34,044 bases of DNA from Granulicella sp. (GCA_027365345.1 DAHXNO010000092.1:1-34044); one strand, 5' to 3'; shown: positions 1 through 9,001, numbered from the stretch's first letter. Program-made: numbers and translations. The notes: generated by a model from the sequence alone, not told the origin.

Positions 1-87
1 TCCTGGCCGCATATCACCCGCCGTCGCCAACCCGGCTTTCAATTCCTCTGCCTTCTGCTCAAGTTGCTCAACGGTTTCCTTCTGCAT
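1..87 (-). CDS. Small protein, 5' end only (possible DUF6788-like)
   Basis: Partial gene that starts with ATG at 87 and runs off the left edge; 29 codons are visible. The peptide is a charged, probably helical stretch (VEQLEQKAEELKAGL) ending in GDMRPG. A helix followed by GD-hydrophobic-RPG is how I remember the start of DUF6788-type proteins, which continue into a Cys motif, but that part lies outside the window. A Shine-Dalgarno-like AGGTGAG sits just upstream on the minus strand and supports this start. A 12-bp palindrome lies immediately upstream. The gene start is fairly secure; the family name is a guess. Confidence 0.55.
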   Translation of the reverse strand, partial: MQKETVEQLEQKAEELKAGLATAGDMRPG

Positions 88-96
88 CGGCTCACC

Positions 97-129
97 TCTA
101 TCTGACAGCTTATATAACTGTCAGATAGA
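97..129. promoter_or_regulatory. Palindromic operator-like inverted repeat
   Basis: Perfect 12-bp inverted repeat (TCTATCTGACAG at 97-108, CTGTCAGATAGA at 118-129) around a 9-bp AT-rich centre containing TATATA. It lies 10 bp before the start codon of the minus-strand gene at 87 and contains a possible -10 element. The size, symmetry and position fit a binding site for a dimeric repressor (TetR-like spacing), perhaps autoregulating that gene. The regulator itself is not visible. Confidence 0.55.
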
Positions 130-183
130 GATGCAAATTCAACATAGTTCCTCCTTCCCACTTTCCTGACCTGCGCCCAGAGG

Positions 184-1497
184 CTAGCTGACGACCGCGC
201 GCAGCGCGGCGCGGGCGGCTTGCAGGATGAGATCCACCTCGCGGTCGCCGTGCGCGGCGCTGACAAACGCCGCCTCATACTGGCTGGGAGGCAGCCAGAC
301 GCCGTGCTTCAACATGGCGCGGTGGAAGCGAGCGAAGGCCGCCGTATCTGACATGGAGGCCGAAGCGAAGTCTTGCACTGGGTTGGGGGTGAAGAACCAG
401 GTGAACATGCTGCCGACGCGGTTGGAGGTGAGCGCGATGCCGTGATCGGCCGCCAGCAGAGCGACGCCATTCTGGATGGCTGCGGTGGTGTTGTCGAGCT
501 GCTGGTAGAGTTGGTTACCGGCATGGAGCAGAGCGGAGAGCATGGCGATGCCGGCGGCCATAGCCAGGGGATTGCCGCTGAGGGTGCCGGCCTGGTAGAC
601 GGGCCCCTGGGGGGCGAGGAAGTCCATGATCTCCGCGCGACCGCCGAGTACACCGACGGGCAGGCCGCCGCCGACGATCTTGCCCAGCGTGGTGAGGTCC
701 GGCGGGCCGCCGAGCTCGGCTGCGTAAAGCTCCTGGGCTCCTCCGGCTGCCAGGCGGAAGCCGACCATGACCTCATCGAATATGAGCAGGGCTCCGTGTT
801 GGCGGGTGAGTTGGCGGAGGCCGGCGAGGTAGCCGGGCTGGGGAGGGATGACGCCGGCGTTGCCGACGACAGGCTCCAGGATGACTGCGGCGATCTGCTC
901 GGGATGCAAGGCAAAGGCCGCTTCGACGGCGGGGAGATCGTTGTAGGGCAGAGCGAGGGTATGCATGACGGTCTGTTCTGGAACTCCAGCGGAGCCGGGA
1001 AGGCCAAAGGTGGCGACGCCGCTGCCGGCCTTGACCAGAAGGGCATCCGCGTGGCCGTGATAGCAACCTTCAAACTTGATGAGGAAGGGGCGTCCGGTAA
1101 AGCCGCGAGCCAGCCGGATGGCGGACATGCAGGCCTCTGTGCCGGAGCTGACGAAGCGCATCTTCTGGATGGAGGGATAACAGCGCTGCACCAGCTCCGC
1201 CAGATCTGCCTCTGCGGCGGTGCTGGCCCCGAAGGAGGGGCTGCGACCGGCAGCTTCACGAATGGCCTGCACGACGGGCGGATAGGCGTGGCCCAGCAGC
1301 ATCGGTCCCCAGGAGCCGAAGAGATCGACGTAACGGTTGCCGTCAGCGTCCAGCAGGTAAGCGCCTTCCGCCTGGGCGACAAAGGGCGGATGCCCGCCCA
1401 CAGCGCGAAAGGCGCGCACGGGCGAGTCCACGCCGCCGGGTAAAAACTGTTCTGCGCGGGCTTGCAGTTGTGCCGAACGATCCCATGAGATGGCCAT
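184..1497 (-). CDS. hemL: Glutamate-1-semialdehyde 2,1-aminomutase
   Basis: PLP-dependent class III aminotransferase-fold enzyme that converts glutamate-1-semialdehyde to 5-aminolevulinate, the committed precursor of haem in the C5 pathway; cytosolic. The N-terminus has the family pattern [13 protein letters not shown], followed by [17 protein letters not shown], a GCYHGHAD segment, an [10 protein letters not shown] segment (the Asp that contacts the PLP ring nitrogen) and [14 protein letters not shown] with the Schiff-base lysine. At 437 residues it has the normal length. The ATG at 1497 (MAISWDRS) is chosen because homologous sequence begins there; the frame stays open upstream to about 1854, but that extension is low-complexity. 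No Shine-Dalgarno is seen; TATACT lies 7 bp before the ATG. Divergent from purM. Confidence 0.95.
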   Translation of the reverse strand: MAISWDRSAQLQARAEQFLPGGVDSPVRAFRAVGGHPPFVAQAEGAYLLDADGNRYVDLFGSWGPMLLGHAYPPVVQAIREAAGRSPSFGASTAAEADLAELVQRCYPSIQKMRFVSSGTEACMSAIRLARGFTGRPFLIKFEGCYHGHADALLVKAGSGVATFGLPGSAGVPEQTVMHTLALPYNDLPAVEAAFALHPEQIAAVILEPVVGNAGVIPPQPGYLAGLRQLTRQHGALLIFDEVMVGFRLAAGGAQELYAAELGGPPDLTTLGKIVGGGLPVGVLGGRAEIMDFLAPQGPVYQAGTLSGNPLAMAAGIAMLSALLHAGNQLYQQLDNTTAAIQNGVALLAADHGIALTSNRVGSMFTWFFTPNPVQDFASASMSDTAAFARFHRAMLKHGVWLPPSQYEAAFVSAAHGDREVDLILQAARAALRAVVS

Positions 1498-1510
1498 AAA
1501 ACACAGTATA
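1497..1510 (-). promoter_or_regulatory. Possible -10 element close to the hemL start
   Basis: On the minus strand TATACT is followed by seven bases and then the hemL ATG, so transcription would start at or next to the start codon and the message would be leaderless. No convincing -35 hexamer is found at 16-18 bp and there is no Shine-Dalgarno sequence. Low confidence. Confidence 0.25.
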
Positions 1511-1627
1511 AAAGGGGTTTGACGGAGGGGTGCGGCGGCGGGGAAGGCTGCGGACGCGGAGCTGGGTGCGGGAGGAGCGAGCCGATGGGGAGAAGTGAGG
1601 CGAGACGGGCTGCGCGGGTAGGTATGA

Positions 1628-2872
1628 ATGACGGCGCAGGAGTCCACAAGAGCGGCTGATAAACTTGAGTTCTGCATCCTTATCCAGCCAATGAAGGTGG
1701 CCTCTGTGGCAAAGTCAGACTCCAGCAAGGACGAGCCCGCTCTTGGGGAGCTGGGCGCTGTGCATGAGGTTCGCAAGCCAGGCGAGGCGCGGGACACGGA
1801 AACGGCGGTTGCCGGAGGGCGGAAGACCAGCCGGGGCAGAGCGGCGCTGCCCAAGGATCATGACACAGCCCCGACCGACCGCCACGCACTAGCCTACGAG
1901 CGTATTACAGGCCTGGCGCGCCGCACCTTCAACAGGAATGTGCTCAGCGAGATTGGAGGCTTTTCCGGACTGTTTGCCGTGGATGGCGAGCGCTTCCCTG
2001 ACCCGGTGATGGTGGCTGCCACCAACGGCGTTGGCGGCAAGTTGGAGCTGGCCATCCAGCTCGGCCTGCACTCCAGCATCGGCGTAGACCTGGTGAACCA
2101 CTGCGTGAACGACATCGCCATCCAGGGCGCGACGCCTCTCTTCTTCATGGATTACTTTGCCACCGGGCTACTGGATCCGAATGTAGTACAGCAGGTGACC
2201 AGCGGGCTGGTGGATGCCTGCAAGGCCAACGGCTGCGCCCTGCTGGGCGGAGAGACGGCGGAGGCTCCATGGCTTTATCGCGAAGGAACCTACGAGTTGG
2301 CCGGGTTTTTGACCGGCGCAGTGAGCCGCTCCCGCCTGCTGACCGGCGATGCCATCCGCGAGGGCGATTGCCTGCTCGGCTTGGCCTCCAACGGACTACA
2401 CACCACAGGCTACGCTTCCGCACTGAAGTTATTGCTAGAGACTGCGGGGTACCGGCCGGACCAGTACGTCAACGAGATTGGCGACAAGGTGGGTGCGGCG
2501 ATGATGCGTCCGCATCGCAGCTACCTGGCTCCAATTCGGAAGTTGGTGGAGGCGGAGGTCGCTAGCGGCTTTGCTCACATCACCGGTGGAGGACTGACCG
2601 AGAGCCTTCCTCGCATCCTTCCGCGAGGAGTTTCGGGGCAGATTGACCTCTCAGCCTGGGAAGTCCCCCCACTGTTTGCCCATCTGCGGCATTTGGGCGG
2701 CCTGGAGATGGATGAGATGTTGCGCACCTACAATATGGGCATCGGCTTGGTGGCCGTAGTACCGCCCGACCGGCTGAAGAAGGCGCAGCAGACGCTGAAA
2801 CGCATGAATGAGCGCTGGATGGTGCTGGGCCGGGTGATCCGCAAAGCTCCGCAGCGGGTGGTCTACGATTAG
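1628..2872 (+). CDS. purM: Phosphoribosylformylglycinamidine cyclo-ligase (AIR synthetase) homologue
   Basis: PurM catalyses ATP-dependent ring closure of FGAM to AIR in purine synthesis. Recognised by the block [18 protein letters not shown], then [60 protein letters not shown] and TYNMGIG near the C-terminus. Two features are unusual. The nucleotide-binding motif normally written DGVGTKL reads NGVGGKL, and the usual N-terminal YxDAGV segment is absent, replaced by about 85 low-complexity residues. The start is therefore uncertain: ATG 1628 has a weak GGTAGGT upstream, and ATG 1691 is the alternative. The stop overlaps the stop of the convergent protease gene by 3 bp. It could be the sole PurM of the organism or a diverged paralogue. 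Confidence 0.85.
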   Translation: MTAQESTRAADKLEFCILIQPMKVASVAKSDSSKDEPALGELGAVHEVRKPGEARDTETAVAGGRKTSRGRAALPKDHDTAPTDRHALAYERITGLARRTFNRNVLSEIGGFSGLFAVDGERFPDPVMVAATNGVGGKLELAIQLGLHSSIGVDLVNHCVNDIAIQGATPLFFMDYFATGLLDPNVVQQVTSGLVDACKANGCALLGGETAEAPWLYREGTYELAGFLTGAVSRSRLLTGDAIREGDCLLGLASNGLHTTGYASALKLLLETAGYRPDQYVNEIGDKVGAAMMRPHRSYLAPIRKLVEAEVASGFAHITGGGLTESLPRILPRGVSGQIDLSAWEVPPLFAHLRHLGGLEMDEMLRTYNMGIGLVAVVPPDRLKKAQQTLKRMNERWMVLGRVIRKAPQRVVYD

Positions 2873-3936
2873 CGCGCTTGGGTGGCCATGCCGGCGAACT
2901 GCGTGCGGTAGACGATGACGCCCAGAATAAGCACCAGCGCCTGGAAGTAGAAGAAGGTCCGGGTGCTCGGTTTCTCTGGTTGGTCGTTGGTGAGGCAGCG
3001 CCAGCCCATACCCAAGGCCACAATCAGGAAGATCCAGAGCGTAGAGGCGCCGAAGAGGTTGCCGTTGGAGATCGACAGAGCGAAGAGCACCAGGCAGGTG
3101 ATGGCGATCAGGCCGCGCTGCAAGCGGGAGAGGGCAAAGGTGGCCTGGGCGCCGTCCAGCCCTAGCACCGGCAACAGATTGAGGAAGTTGACCCAGGCGC
3201 CCACGTACACCAGCACCATAAAGATAGGCAAGTGGGTGACTAGGAACAGACCATAACACGCTACAGCCGCCAGCAGACCGTAGAGTGGGCCAGCCAGAGA
3301 GATCGACGCCAGGTCTTCCAAAGACACGCCCTGCGAGTACCACCGGACGTAGGCACCCATCATGGGAATAAAGACCGGCAGCTCTGCCCGGAGACCGCGC
3401 CGCTTGACAGCGACGAAGTGGCCCATCTCATGGATGAAGAGGCAGAGAAGAAAGCCAGCGGCGAACTGCCAGCCGAAAAGCGCCCAGTAGATGCCAAAGA
3501 ACGCCAGGAAGCTCAGCAGAAACTTGAGCTTGAAGAGGAGGAAGATCGCAGACTTGATCTTCATAAGAAACAGAGCCACGGGAGCCAGCGGCCCCAGCCG
3601 CTTGGTCCACTTGGCCTTGGTGTCCTGCTCCGCCTGGATGCGCGCATCCAGGCGGGCGATGTGCTGGCGCAGGCTCTGGGACTGTTGCGCATCCTCCGGC
3701 AGCCAGGCCAGAGCTGAGGTCCAACGCTCCCGCGCCTGCGCCCACTTCTGGTCCTGCTCCAACTGCTGGGCCTGGTTGGCGATCTGATTCAAATGCGCTC
3801 CGTAGGTCAGCGTATGGCACTCCGGACAGGCTAAGGAACCCTCCGGCAGCCAGTGGCCGCACGAGGGACAGTTGTGAATCACCGCTGGCGGCGCGATTTC
3901 GGGCGGGAATACGGCGGCTTGGGAAGAAGGAGACAC
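2869..3936 (-). CDS. Zinc-ribbon site-2 (M50-like) membrane metalloprotease
   Basis: Predicted integral-membrane zinc protease of the site-2/M50 class, which cleaves membrane-embedded substrates. From the GTG start at 3936 the order is: a zinc ribbon with Cys 23, 26, 37 and 40; a Gln/Glu-rich helical stretch resembling a TPR or coiled coil (about residues 50-110); then hydrophobic segments. The active-site motif HEMGH lies at 169-173, and a distal LGLDGAQA motif supplies the third metal ligand, as in LDG motifs of the family. Several further membrane spans follow. The frame is open to an ATG at 4032, but the GTG at 3936 has AGAGG upstream and removes a basic, Cys-rich segment unlike the rest. 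Substrate unknown. Convergent with purM. Confidence 0.82.
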   Translation of the reverse strand: MSPSSQAAVFPPEIAPPAVIHNCPSCGHWLPEGSLACPECHTLTYGAHLNQIANQAQQLEQDQKWAQARERWTSALAWLPEDAQQSQSLRQHIARLDARIQAEQDTKAKWTKRLGPLAPVALFLMKIKSAIFLLFKLKFLLSFLAFFGIYWALFGWQFAAGFLLCLFIHEMGHFVAVKRRGLRAELPVFIPMMGAYVRWYSQGVSLEDLASISLAGPLYGLLAAVACYGLFLVTHLPIFMVLVYVGAWVNFLNLLPVLGLDGAQATFALSRLQRGLIAITCLVLFALSISNGNLFGASTLWIFLIVALGMGWRCLTNDQPEKPSTRTFFYFQALVLILGVIVYRTQFAGMATQAR

Positions 3937-4392
3937 AGCACCTCTATTGTAAATAGGACGCTCTGGCGTGCTGTCCAGGCTCAAGCAAGCGCAGCCGCCG
4001 CGCGACCTGCCGAGGCATCGGCGCAACGCCACGGCGGTGGTTCACTCTGGTCTGCGCCCAACCGGCACTCTCCTGTCCGCACGCCTCGTTGCAGCCTCCG
4101 CAGGCCGACAGAGCTACGCGGATAGGAAGGATGCGAAGCTGAGTCTGAATTCACCTGGAGAACTCACCTGGAGGACGCATCCGCAAGGCGCGCGCGAGCG
4201 AGGTGGGCGGAGATGCTCCCGGCGCTTCAACCATCCCGGCCGGACTCTTCAACTAATCCTCGAACAGGCTATTTACTACTATGATACGTCTATACTCGAA
4301 GGGTGGATCAAGAGGGGTGAATCAGGGGCGGAACCGGACTTAGCAATGGCTGATCCTGATCTGAGATCCTATAGTTAGTACTTCAGAAGAAA
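3937..4392. other. Intergenic region between protease and MerR gene
   Basis: About 450 bp between divergent genes with no convincing coding sequence on either strand. It holds a short tandem motif (CACCTGGAG occurs twice near 4150-4175), a TATACT at 4291-4296 and an AT-rich stretch before the MerR gene, which probably carries that gene's promoter. No -35 of good quality was found. Confidence 0.4.
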
Positions 4393-5121
4393 GTGAGCTC
4401 TCATCATCCAATCCGAAAGGTTGTAACCGCTGCCGCGCCGGTGATCCCGGACAAGCTCTACTTCCGGATCGGCGACGTGGCGAAGCTCTGCGGGGTTCCG
4501 GCCTACGTGCTGCGCTTCTGGGAGACGGAGTTTCCGCAGCTCAAGCCGAACAAAGGCGGGACCGGACAGCGGCTGTATCGCAGACGCGATGTGGAGATCG
4601 CGCTGCGCATCAAGTGCCTGCTGTACGACCAGGGCTACACGATCGCGGGGGCTCGCCAGGCCTTTGCCGCCGACGCCAAGACCACAGACGCCAAGGCGAA
4701 AGATGCCGCCGAGGCCGCGGCGCAGGCGATGCCGACGGCGGACCAATCTCTGCACAAAGCCGGCGCCGAAGTTCGCACCAGCGGCGCGGCGGATGGCAAT
4801 GAACTGGGCTGGGCCGGGCCCGATCGTAGTCGCTCGGCAGATCGCGACCAGAGCCTGCCGGCAGCACCCGAGGAGGGGCAGCGGCTGACGCAGATGCTGG
4901 CCCTGCGCGATGAACTGCGCGAGCTGGCCAACCAATTGGCGCAACCGGTTGGGACCGTGGAGACCACGCCAGGTGAGGCTGCAGGGGCCGCTCTGGCTCA
5001 GGCCGGCGTAACCGCAGCCAAGCCGAGGGCGATCCGTCCCCGGCTGGTTTTGGAGCCCAAGCCAGACGCGAAGTTTGGCGCCCGCCATACCGAGCAGGGA
5101 GACCTGTTCTCCTCGGAATGA
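4393..5121 (+). CDS. MerR family transcriptional regulator
   Basis: DNA-binding regulator. Residues about 20-90 form a MerR winged helix-turn-helix: [20 protein letters not shown], then [10 protein letters not shown], a wing with [10 protein letters not shown], and a helix with [19 protein letters not shown]. The remaining roughly 150 residues are Ala/Glu/Asp-rich and low-complexity and contain a predicted helix around [12 protein letters not shown], perhaps a dimerisation helix. No metal-binding cysteines or effector domain are visible. The start is GTG at 4393 with a weak AGAAG upstream. It is followed by murJ in the same direction; I recall MerR genes of this type near housekeeping genes in deltaproteobacteria and acidobacteria, but the target is unknown. 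Confidence 0.88.
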   Translation: MSSHHPIRKVVTAAAPVIPDKLYFRIGDVAKLCGVPAYVLRFWETEFPQLKPNKGGTGQRLYRRRDVEIALRIKCLLYDQGYTIAGARQAFAADAKTTDAKAKDAAEAAAQAMPTADQSLHKAGAEVRTSGAADGNELGWAGPDRSRSADRDQSLPAAPEEGQRLTQMLALRDELRELANQLAQPVGTVETTPGEAAGAALAQAGVTAAKPRAIRPRLVLEPKPDAKFGARHTEQGDLFSSE

Positions 5122-5313
5122 ACTTGGCGACGAGATGAAATACTGTTGTTGGAGCCTCTGCTGTCCCGCCTGCCAAGCCAGGCCCGAGCCGGAGAAGAGG
5201 ACTTATCTCCAATATCCAAGATCTGCATTGCCCAAGATCTCAAAGATGTCCAAGACCATCTCCGCCTCTATGTCCAACAGCAGCTTCACCATCACCGGCC
5301 AGCCCACTCCGCA

Positions 5314-6930
5314 ATGACCGACCAGCCGACCTCGACGCCCGCGCCAGGCGTGCGCAAGACCCATACCGCGGGCTCGGCGGCCATGCTGCTGATGCTGAGT
5401 TCCTTCGGCTCCGGCCTCCTTGCCCTAGTGCGGATCAAATACGTGAATTATCTGTTCGGCGCTGGCGCAGCGCAGGATGCCTATCGGGCCGCCTTCAAAC
5501 TCCCGGACCTGCTGAGTTACTTTCTCACCGGCGGCGCAGTGGCCATCTCTCTCATCACGATCCTGAACCGCTACCGTGAGCGGGGTGACGAAGAGGGCGC
5601 AGATCACGCCCTCAGCGTGGTGCTGACTACGATGAGCCTGGTGCTGGCGGCCGGCGTGCTGCTCTGTGAAGTGTTTGCGCCGTGGTATGTGCGGCTGGCT
5701 AATGCCGGCTTCCGCACCGACCCGCTGCGGGCTCACCTGTGCACCTCGCTGACGCGCATCATCCTGCCCGCGCAGCTCTTCTTCTTTGTCGGCTCCTGCA
5801 TGAGTTCGCGGCTGCAGGTGCGCAAGATCTTCATCTACCAGGCGGCGGCGCCCTTGGTCTACAACGCGGGCATCATTCTGGGCGCGGTGCTGCTGCATCG
5901 CCGGATTGGCGTCTATTCGCTGGCGGTGGGAGTGCTTGCCGGCGTCGCCTGCGGATCCTTGCTGCTGAACTCGGTGGGCGCCTTGCGCACGGGGCTGCGC
6001 TTTCGGCCAGTGGTTGGCTTCCGCGACCCCGCCTTCCTGGAGTGGTTCCGGCTGACCCTGCCGCTGATGATTGGGGTTTCCCTGGTGATGTTCGACGGCT
6101 TCTTTTTGAACTACTTCGCCTCCATCGACAGGGGCGGCATCACCTTGATCGGCAACGCCAAGGACCTGTTCAATGCGCCGTTCAACGTGATTGGCCCGGC
6201 GGCGGGAGCGGCGTCTTTGCCCTTCTTCGCCGCGCTGTTCCAGCAGAAGCGAGCCTACGACTTCTCCACGTCGGTGGGCCGCTCAGTCTCGCGCCTGTTC
6301 GCGGTCGGCATGCTGGTTTCAGCGTGGATGATCGCGCTGGCGCCGTGGCTGCTGAATCTGTTCAAGGGCGGAAAGTTCAGCCGAGCCGATGTTTTGAGCG
6401 TTACGGAGCTATTCCAGATCTTCTCCATCACGCTGGCGATCTGGGCCGTGCAGGGCATCTACGCGCGCGCCTTTTATGCGGCCAGCGATACAACAACACC
6501 GGCCGTAACCGGGACCTTGATCACGATTCTCTCCATCCCAATGTACTGGGCGCTGTTCCACGGCTTGGGCCTGACGGGGCTGGCGATCGCCTCTGATCTG
6601 GGCATGCTGGTCCAGACGGCCACGCTGGCCGTGCTGCTGCATCGCAAGCGGCTGGTGAGCCTGCAGCACCTGGAGTTCGGTGAACTGGGACGGGCGCTGG
6701 CGGCGGCCCTGGCGGCCTTTGCCGCCGCCTTTGGCTGCGCCCATGGCTTGGCGAGGTTGCTAGCGCATCCACGGCCCGGCGTGGCCGTGGGCTGGGAGAG
6801 CCATGGGGCGGCTCTGCTCATCATTGCCGCCAGCAGCGTAGCCTGGGCGTTGGCTGCCTTGCCCACGCTGCTGGTAACGCGCTCCAAGCTGCCCACGCAG
6901 TTGCTGCGCCTGCGGGCGGCCCGGAGTTGA
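5314..6930 (+). CDS. murJ: Lipid II flippase MurJ (MviN family)
   Basis: Inner-membrane MOP-superfamily transporter that flips lipid II across the cytoplasmic membrane for peptidoglycan assembly. The 538-residue protein has the usual length and about 14 hydrophobic segments. Family blocks are visible: an N-terminal stretch with GLLALVRIKYVNYLFGAG and AYRAAFKLPDLL, then YFLTGGAVAISL, a central region with LPFFAAL, and ARAFYAASDTTTP near transmembrane segment 10. The start at ATG 5314 is chosen because hydrophobic homologous sequence follows directly; the frame is open to a TTG at 5146. It lacks a clear Shine-Dalgarno sequence and its ATG overlaps the stop of a small upstream reading frame (5135-5317), so coupling is possible. 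Confidence 0.94.
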   Translation: MTDQPTSTPAPGVRKTHTAGSAAMLLMLSSFGSGLLALVRIKYVNYLFGAGAAQDAYRAAFKLPDLLSYFLTGGAVAISLITILNRYRERGDEEGADHALSVVLTTMSLVLAAGVLLCEVFAPWYVRLANAGFRTDPLRAHLCTSLTRIILPAQLFFFVGSCMSSRLQVRKIFIYQAAAPLVYNAGIILGAVLLHRRIGVYSLAVGVLAGVACGSLLLNSVGALRTGLRFRPVVGFRDPAFLEWFRLTLPLMIGVSLVMFDGFFLNYFASIDRGGITLIGNAKDLFNAPFNVIGPAAGAASLPFFAALFQQKRAYDFSTSVGRSVSRLFAVGMLVSAWMIALAPWLLNLFKGGKFSRADVLSVTELFQIFSITLAIWAVQGIYARAFYAASDTTTPAVTGTLITILSIPMYWALFHGLGLTGLAIASDLGMLVQTATLAVLLHRKRLVSLQHLEFGELGRALAAALAAFAAAFGCAHGLARLLAHPRPGVAVGWESHGAALLIIAASSVAWALAALPTLLVTRSKLPTQLLRLRAARS

Positions 6931-7046
6931 GCGCCGACGGCGGAGCGCTGGCAAAGGAAAGCCTCTTATCCCAGCATCCGCACCCTTCAACCCGTAATTT
7001 GCGCCACTCGCTGCCTGGCCCTGGGCCTGCGCGCAGCATGTGCGGG

Positions 7047-7052
7047 TAGAAT
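7047..7052 (+). promoter_or_regulatory. metK: Candidate metK -10 element
   Basis: TAGAAT at 7047-7052 would place the transcription start near 7059, giving a 190-base untranslated leader for metK. No good -35 hexamer is seen 16-18 bp upstream, so this is tentative. Confidence 0.3.
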
Positions 7053-7053
7053 A

Positions 7054-7249
7054 GGAGGGTTCCTCCGATGCGATCTACGTCGTTTGCGGGGGAACGACCG
7101 GAGACCATTGCTACCACCGCCCCTGGTGTTTTCCAGGGATTTTTCCCGTGGCGCGGACGGCGGCAGCCATAGGACCGGTCGTCGGGCGCTTCGGGTCCAT
7201 CTGCGATATCGGGGCGTGTCCGGCTATCTGAGCTAAGGAGCTTTCCGCT
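7054..7249 (+). promoter_or_regulatory. Structured metK 5' leader, possible regulatory RNA
   Basis: The leader contains GTCGTT (7079-7084) pairing with AACGAC (7093-7098), stacked directly on CTCCG (7063-7067) pairing with CGGAG (7099-7103), with an 11-base bulge on the 5' side. The 8-base loop is G-rich (GGGGG at 7088-7092) and can pair with CCCC at 7120-7123, which is part of the 5' arm of the following terminator hairpin. This arrangement could allow attenuation of metK. The sequence does not match the SAM-I aptamer pattern I know, and I do not recognise another SAM riboswitch in it. Pairings are seen in the sequence; the function is inferred. Confidence 0.4.
7121..7144 (+). terminator. 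Terminator-like hairpin inside the metK leader
   Basis: CCCTGG (7121-7126) pairs with CCAGGG (7133-7138) across a 6-base loop, followed by ATTTTT. It lies about 105 bp upstream of the metK start, so it is either a leader attenuator or the end of the murJ transcript. Confidence 0.55.
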
Positions 7250-8422
7250 TTGTCTACTACAACCGATCGTTTTCTCTTCACCAGTGAGTCTGTCACCGAA
7301 GGTCACCCCGACAAGATCGCCGACCAGATCTCCGACGCCATTCTCGACGCCTGCCTGGCCGAGGATCCATATAGCCGCGTCGCCTGCGAGACCCTTACCT
7401 GTACCGGCCTGATTGTGGTGGCTGGCGAGATTACCACGAAAACATACGTCGACTTCCAAACGCTGGTGCGCGAGACAGTCCGCGAGATCGGCTACGATGA
7501 CGCGCTGAAGGGCTTTGACTGTAACACCTGCGGGGTCATCTCCACCATCAACCGCCAGTCTCCGGACATCGCGCAGGGCGTGGACACGGGAGGAGCCGGC
7601 GACCAGGGCATGATGTTCGGCTATGCCACCAACGAGACGCCGGAGCTGATGCCGACGCCGATCTCACTGGCCCATCGCCTGGCCGAGAAGCTCACCGAAG
7701 TGCGCAAATCCGGCAAGATGCCCTACCTTCGGCCTGACGGCAAGAGCCAGGTGACCGTGGAGTATGACGCCAACTACAAGCCGGTGCGCGTGGATGCGGT
7801 GGTCATCTCTACCCAGCACGCGGAAGAGGTGGGCAATGATCAACTCCGCGCCGACATTCTGCAGCATGTGATTCAGGCTGTGATTCCAGCCCGCCTGCTG
7901 GATGCCGACACCAAGTACCACATCAACCCGACCGGACGCTTTGTGATCGGGGGCCCGATGGGCGATACCGGCCTGACCGGACGCAAGATCATTGTGGACA
8001 CTTATGGAGGTATGGGCCGGCATGGCGGCGGCGCCTTCTCTGGCAAGGACGCCACCAAGGTGGATCGCAGCGCTGCGTACATGGCTCGCTATATCGCCAA
8101 GAACATCGTGGCCGCCGACTTGGCAGACCGGGTCGAGGTTCAGCTTGCCTACGCCATCGGCGTGGCCAATCCGGTGAGCATCCGCATCGACACCTTCGGC
8201 ACCGGCAAGCTCTCTGAGGCTTTGCTGATTGACTTGGTTCGCGAAAACTTCAACCTGACGCCCAAGGGCATCATCGAGAGCCTGAATCTGCGCCGTCCGA
8301 TCTTCAAGCAGACCGCGGCCTACGGACACTTTGGCCGCAGTGGCGAGGCGTTTACCTGGGAGGCGACCGACAAGGTAGCCGCTCTGAAGGCCGGCGCCAG
8401 CGCGGAGCTGGCAGCGAAGTAG
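7250..8422 (+). CDS. metK: S-adenosylmethionine synthetase
   Basis: Makes S-adenosylmethionine from methionine and ATP; cytosolic tetramer with Mg and K ions. Motifs in order: [20 protein letters not shown] (the His and following Asp/Lys contact ATP), the signature [12 protein letters not shown] around residue 118, [20 protein letters not shown], and the P-loop-like signature [19 protein letters not shown] near residue 260. At 390 residues it has the standard length. The start codon is TTG at 7250; a strong AAGGAG at 7235-7240 with nine bases of spacing supports it, and no ATG gives a better N-terminus. It is preceded by a long structured leader and followed by a strong terminator. Confidence 0.97.
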   Translation: MSTTTDRFLFTSESVTEGHPDKIADQISDAILDACLAEDPYSRVACETLTCTGLIVVAGEITTKTYVDFQTLVRETVREIGYDDALKGFDCNTCGVISTINRQSPDIAQGVDTGGAGDQGMMFGYATNETPELMPTPISLAHRLAEKLTEVRKSGKMPYLRPDGKSQVTVEYDANYKPVRVDAVVISTQHAEEVGNDQLRADILQHVIQAVIPARLLDADTKYHINPTGRFVIGGPMGDTGLTGRKIIVDTYGGMGRHGGGAFSGKDATKVDRSAAYMARYIAKNIVAADLADRVEVQLAYAIGVANPVSIRIDTFGTGKLSEALLIDLVRENFNLTPKGIIESLNLRRPIFKQTAAYGHFGRSGEAFTWEATDKVAALKAGASAELAAK

Positions 8423-8447
8423 CCAGTCAGTTACAAGGGGTTATGCG

Positions 8448-8478
8448 AACAGGGCGAGCCGAAGTGGCTCGCCCTGTT
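8448..8478 (+). terminator. Rho-independent terminator of metK
   Basis: Perfect 13-bp stem: AACAGGGCGAGCC (8448-8460), loop GAAGT, GGCTCGCCCTGTT (8466-8478), followed by a short T run. It lies 26 bp after the metK stop. The core is almost identical to the hairpin after thiC at 9368-9394. Confidence 0.8.
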
Positions 8479-8553
8479 TGCGTGTGACGGCGGTGTGAGG
8501 AAGCAGCCGGGCAGAATTGCGTGGGCCGGGGCTGCGACCGGTGAAGACGTGCA

Positions 8554-8583
8554 GGGCCTGCCGCCCGTTTTGGCGGCAGGCCC
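8554..8583 (-). terminator. GC-rich hairpin after the TonB-domain gene
   Basis: Perfect 12-bp inverted repeat GGGCCTGCCGCC (8554-8565) and GGCGGCAGGCCC (8572-8583) with a 6-base loop. It is 28 bp beyond the stop of the minus-strand gene at 8612. The minus-strand side lacks a T run, so it may act as an RNA end-stabilising or Rho-assisted structure. Confidence 0.5.
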
Positions 8584-8611
8584 AGAAGGAGCGTACTGGC
8601 TATGCCACCGT

Positions 8612-9001
8612 TCAGTGGGTGACGGTGACCTCAAGGTTCATGTCCGACGCAGTGGGTTGGTTATCCACTTTGCCGGGGCTGAAACGCATCCGGCTGACGG
8701 TCTCAACCACACGGCGGTCCACAAACGGGCTAAACGGCTTCACGACACGGATGTTCTCCGGTTGTCCCTTGGCGTTGACGGTCAGAGCGACCCCAACCTT
8801 GGCGCCCTCGGGGAGTATCTGGAGGAGCGATCTCTCTGGCAGAGAAAGCACGGGGGCTTCGAGCAGCGCCGGAGGGGTCGTTCCGGTGCTCACGCGAATC
8901 GGGGTTGGGGTGGTGGCGCCGTCGGCTGGAGAGCTGGCTTTCGCCGCCGCGGATAACGTCAGCATGGAGAGTACAAGACTGGCTGTAAAAATACGGCTCA
9001 T
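8612..9001 (-). CDS. Exported TonB C-terminal domain protein
   Basis: A 129-residue protein with a signal peptide (MSRIFTASLVLSMLTLSAAAKA, hydrophobic core and AxA-type cleavage) followed by a Pro/Thr-rich linker and a TonB-C type domain: VGVALTVNAKGQPENIRVVK, then FVDRRVVETVSRMRFSPGK, ending in LEVTVTH. That layout (beta strand, GxPxxIxVxxP-like turn, helix with WRFxPa-like end) matches periplasmic energy-transducer TonB-C domains. There is no N-terminal transmembrane anchor beyond the signal peptide, so it is probably a free periplasmic protein and not a full TonB. The start is supported by AGGAGG eight bases upstream and by a good promoter at 9038-9066. Precise role unknown. Confidence 0.8.
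   Translation of the reverse strand: MSRIFTASLVLSMLTLSAAAKASSPADGATTPTPIRVSTGTTPPALLEAPVLSLPERSLLQILPEGAKVGVALTVNAKGQPENIRVVKPFSPFVDRRVVETVSRMRFSPGKVDNQPTASDMNLEVTVTH

Noticed and set aside
373-1443. Long plus-strand open frame opposite hemL
   Set aside because: It is antisense to a clearly recognised enzyme, has no family resemblance, and long opposite frames are expected in GC-rich coding DNA.
5135-5317. Small frame ending in ATGA overlap with murJ
   Set aside because: The Cys-rich N-terminus and Ser-rich remainder look like no family. The overlap may help murJ translation, but there is too little evidence to call a gene.
7054-7066. GGAGG-GTT-CCTCC hairpin upstream of metK as a terminator
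   Set aside because: Only 5 bp, no T run, and it probably overlaps the promoter; not supported as a separate feature.
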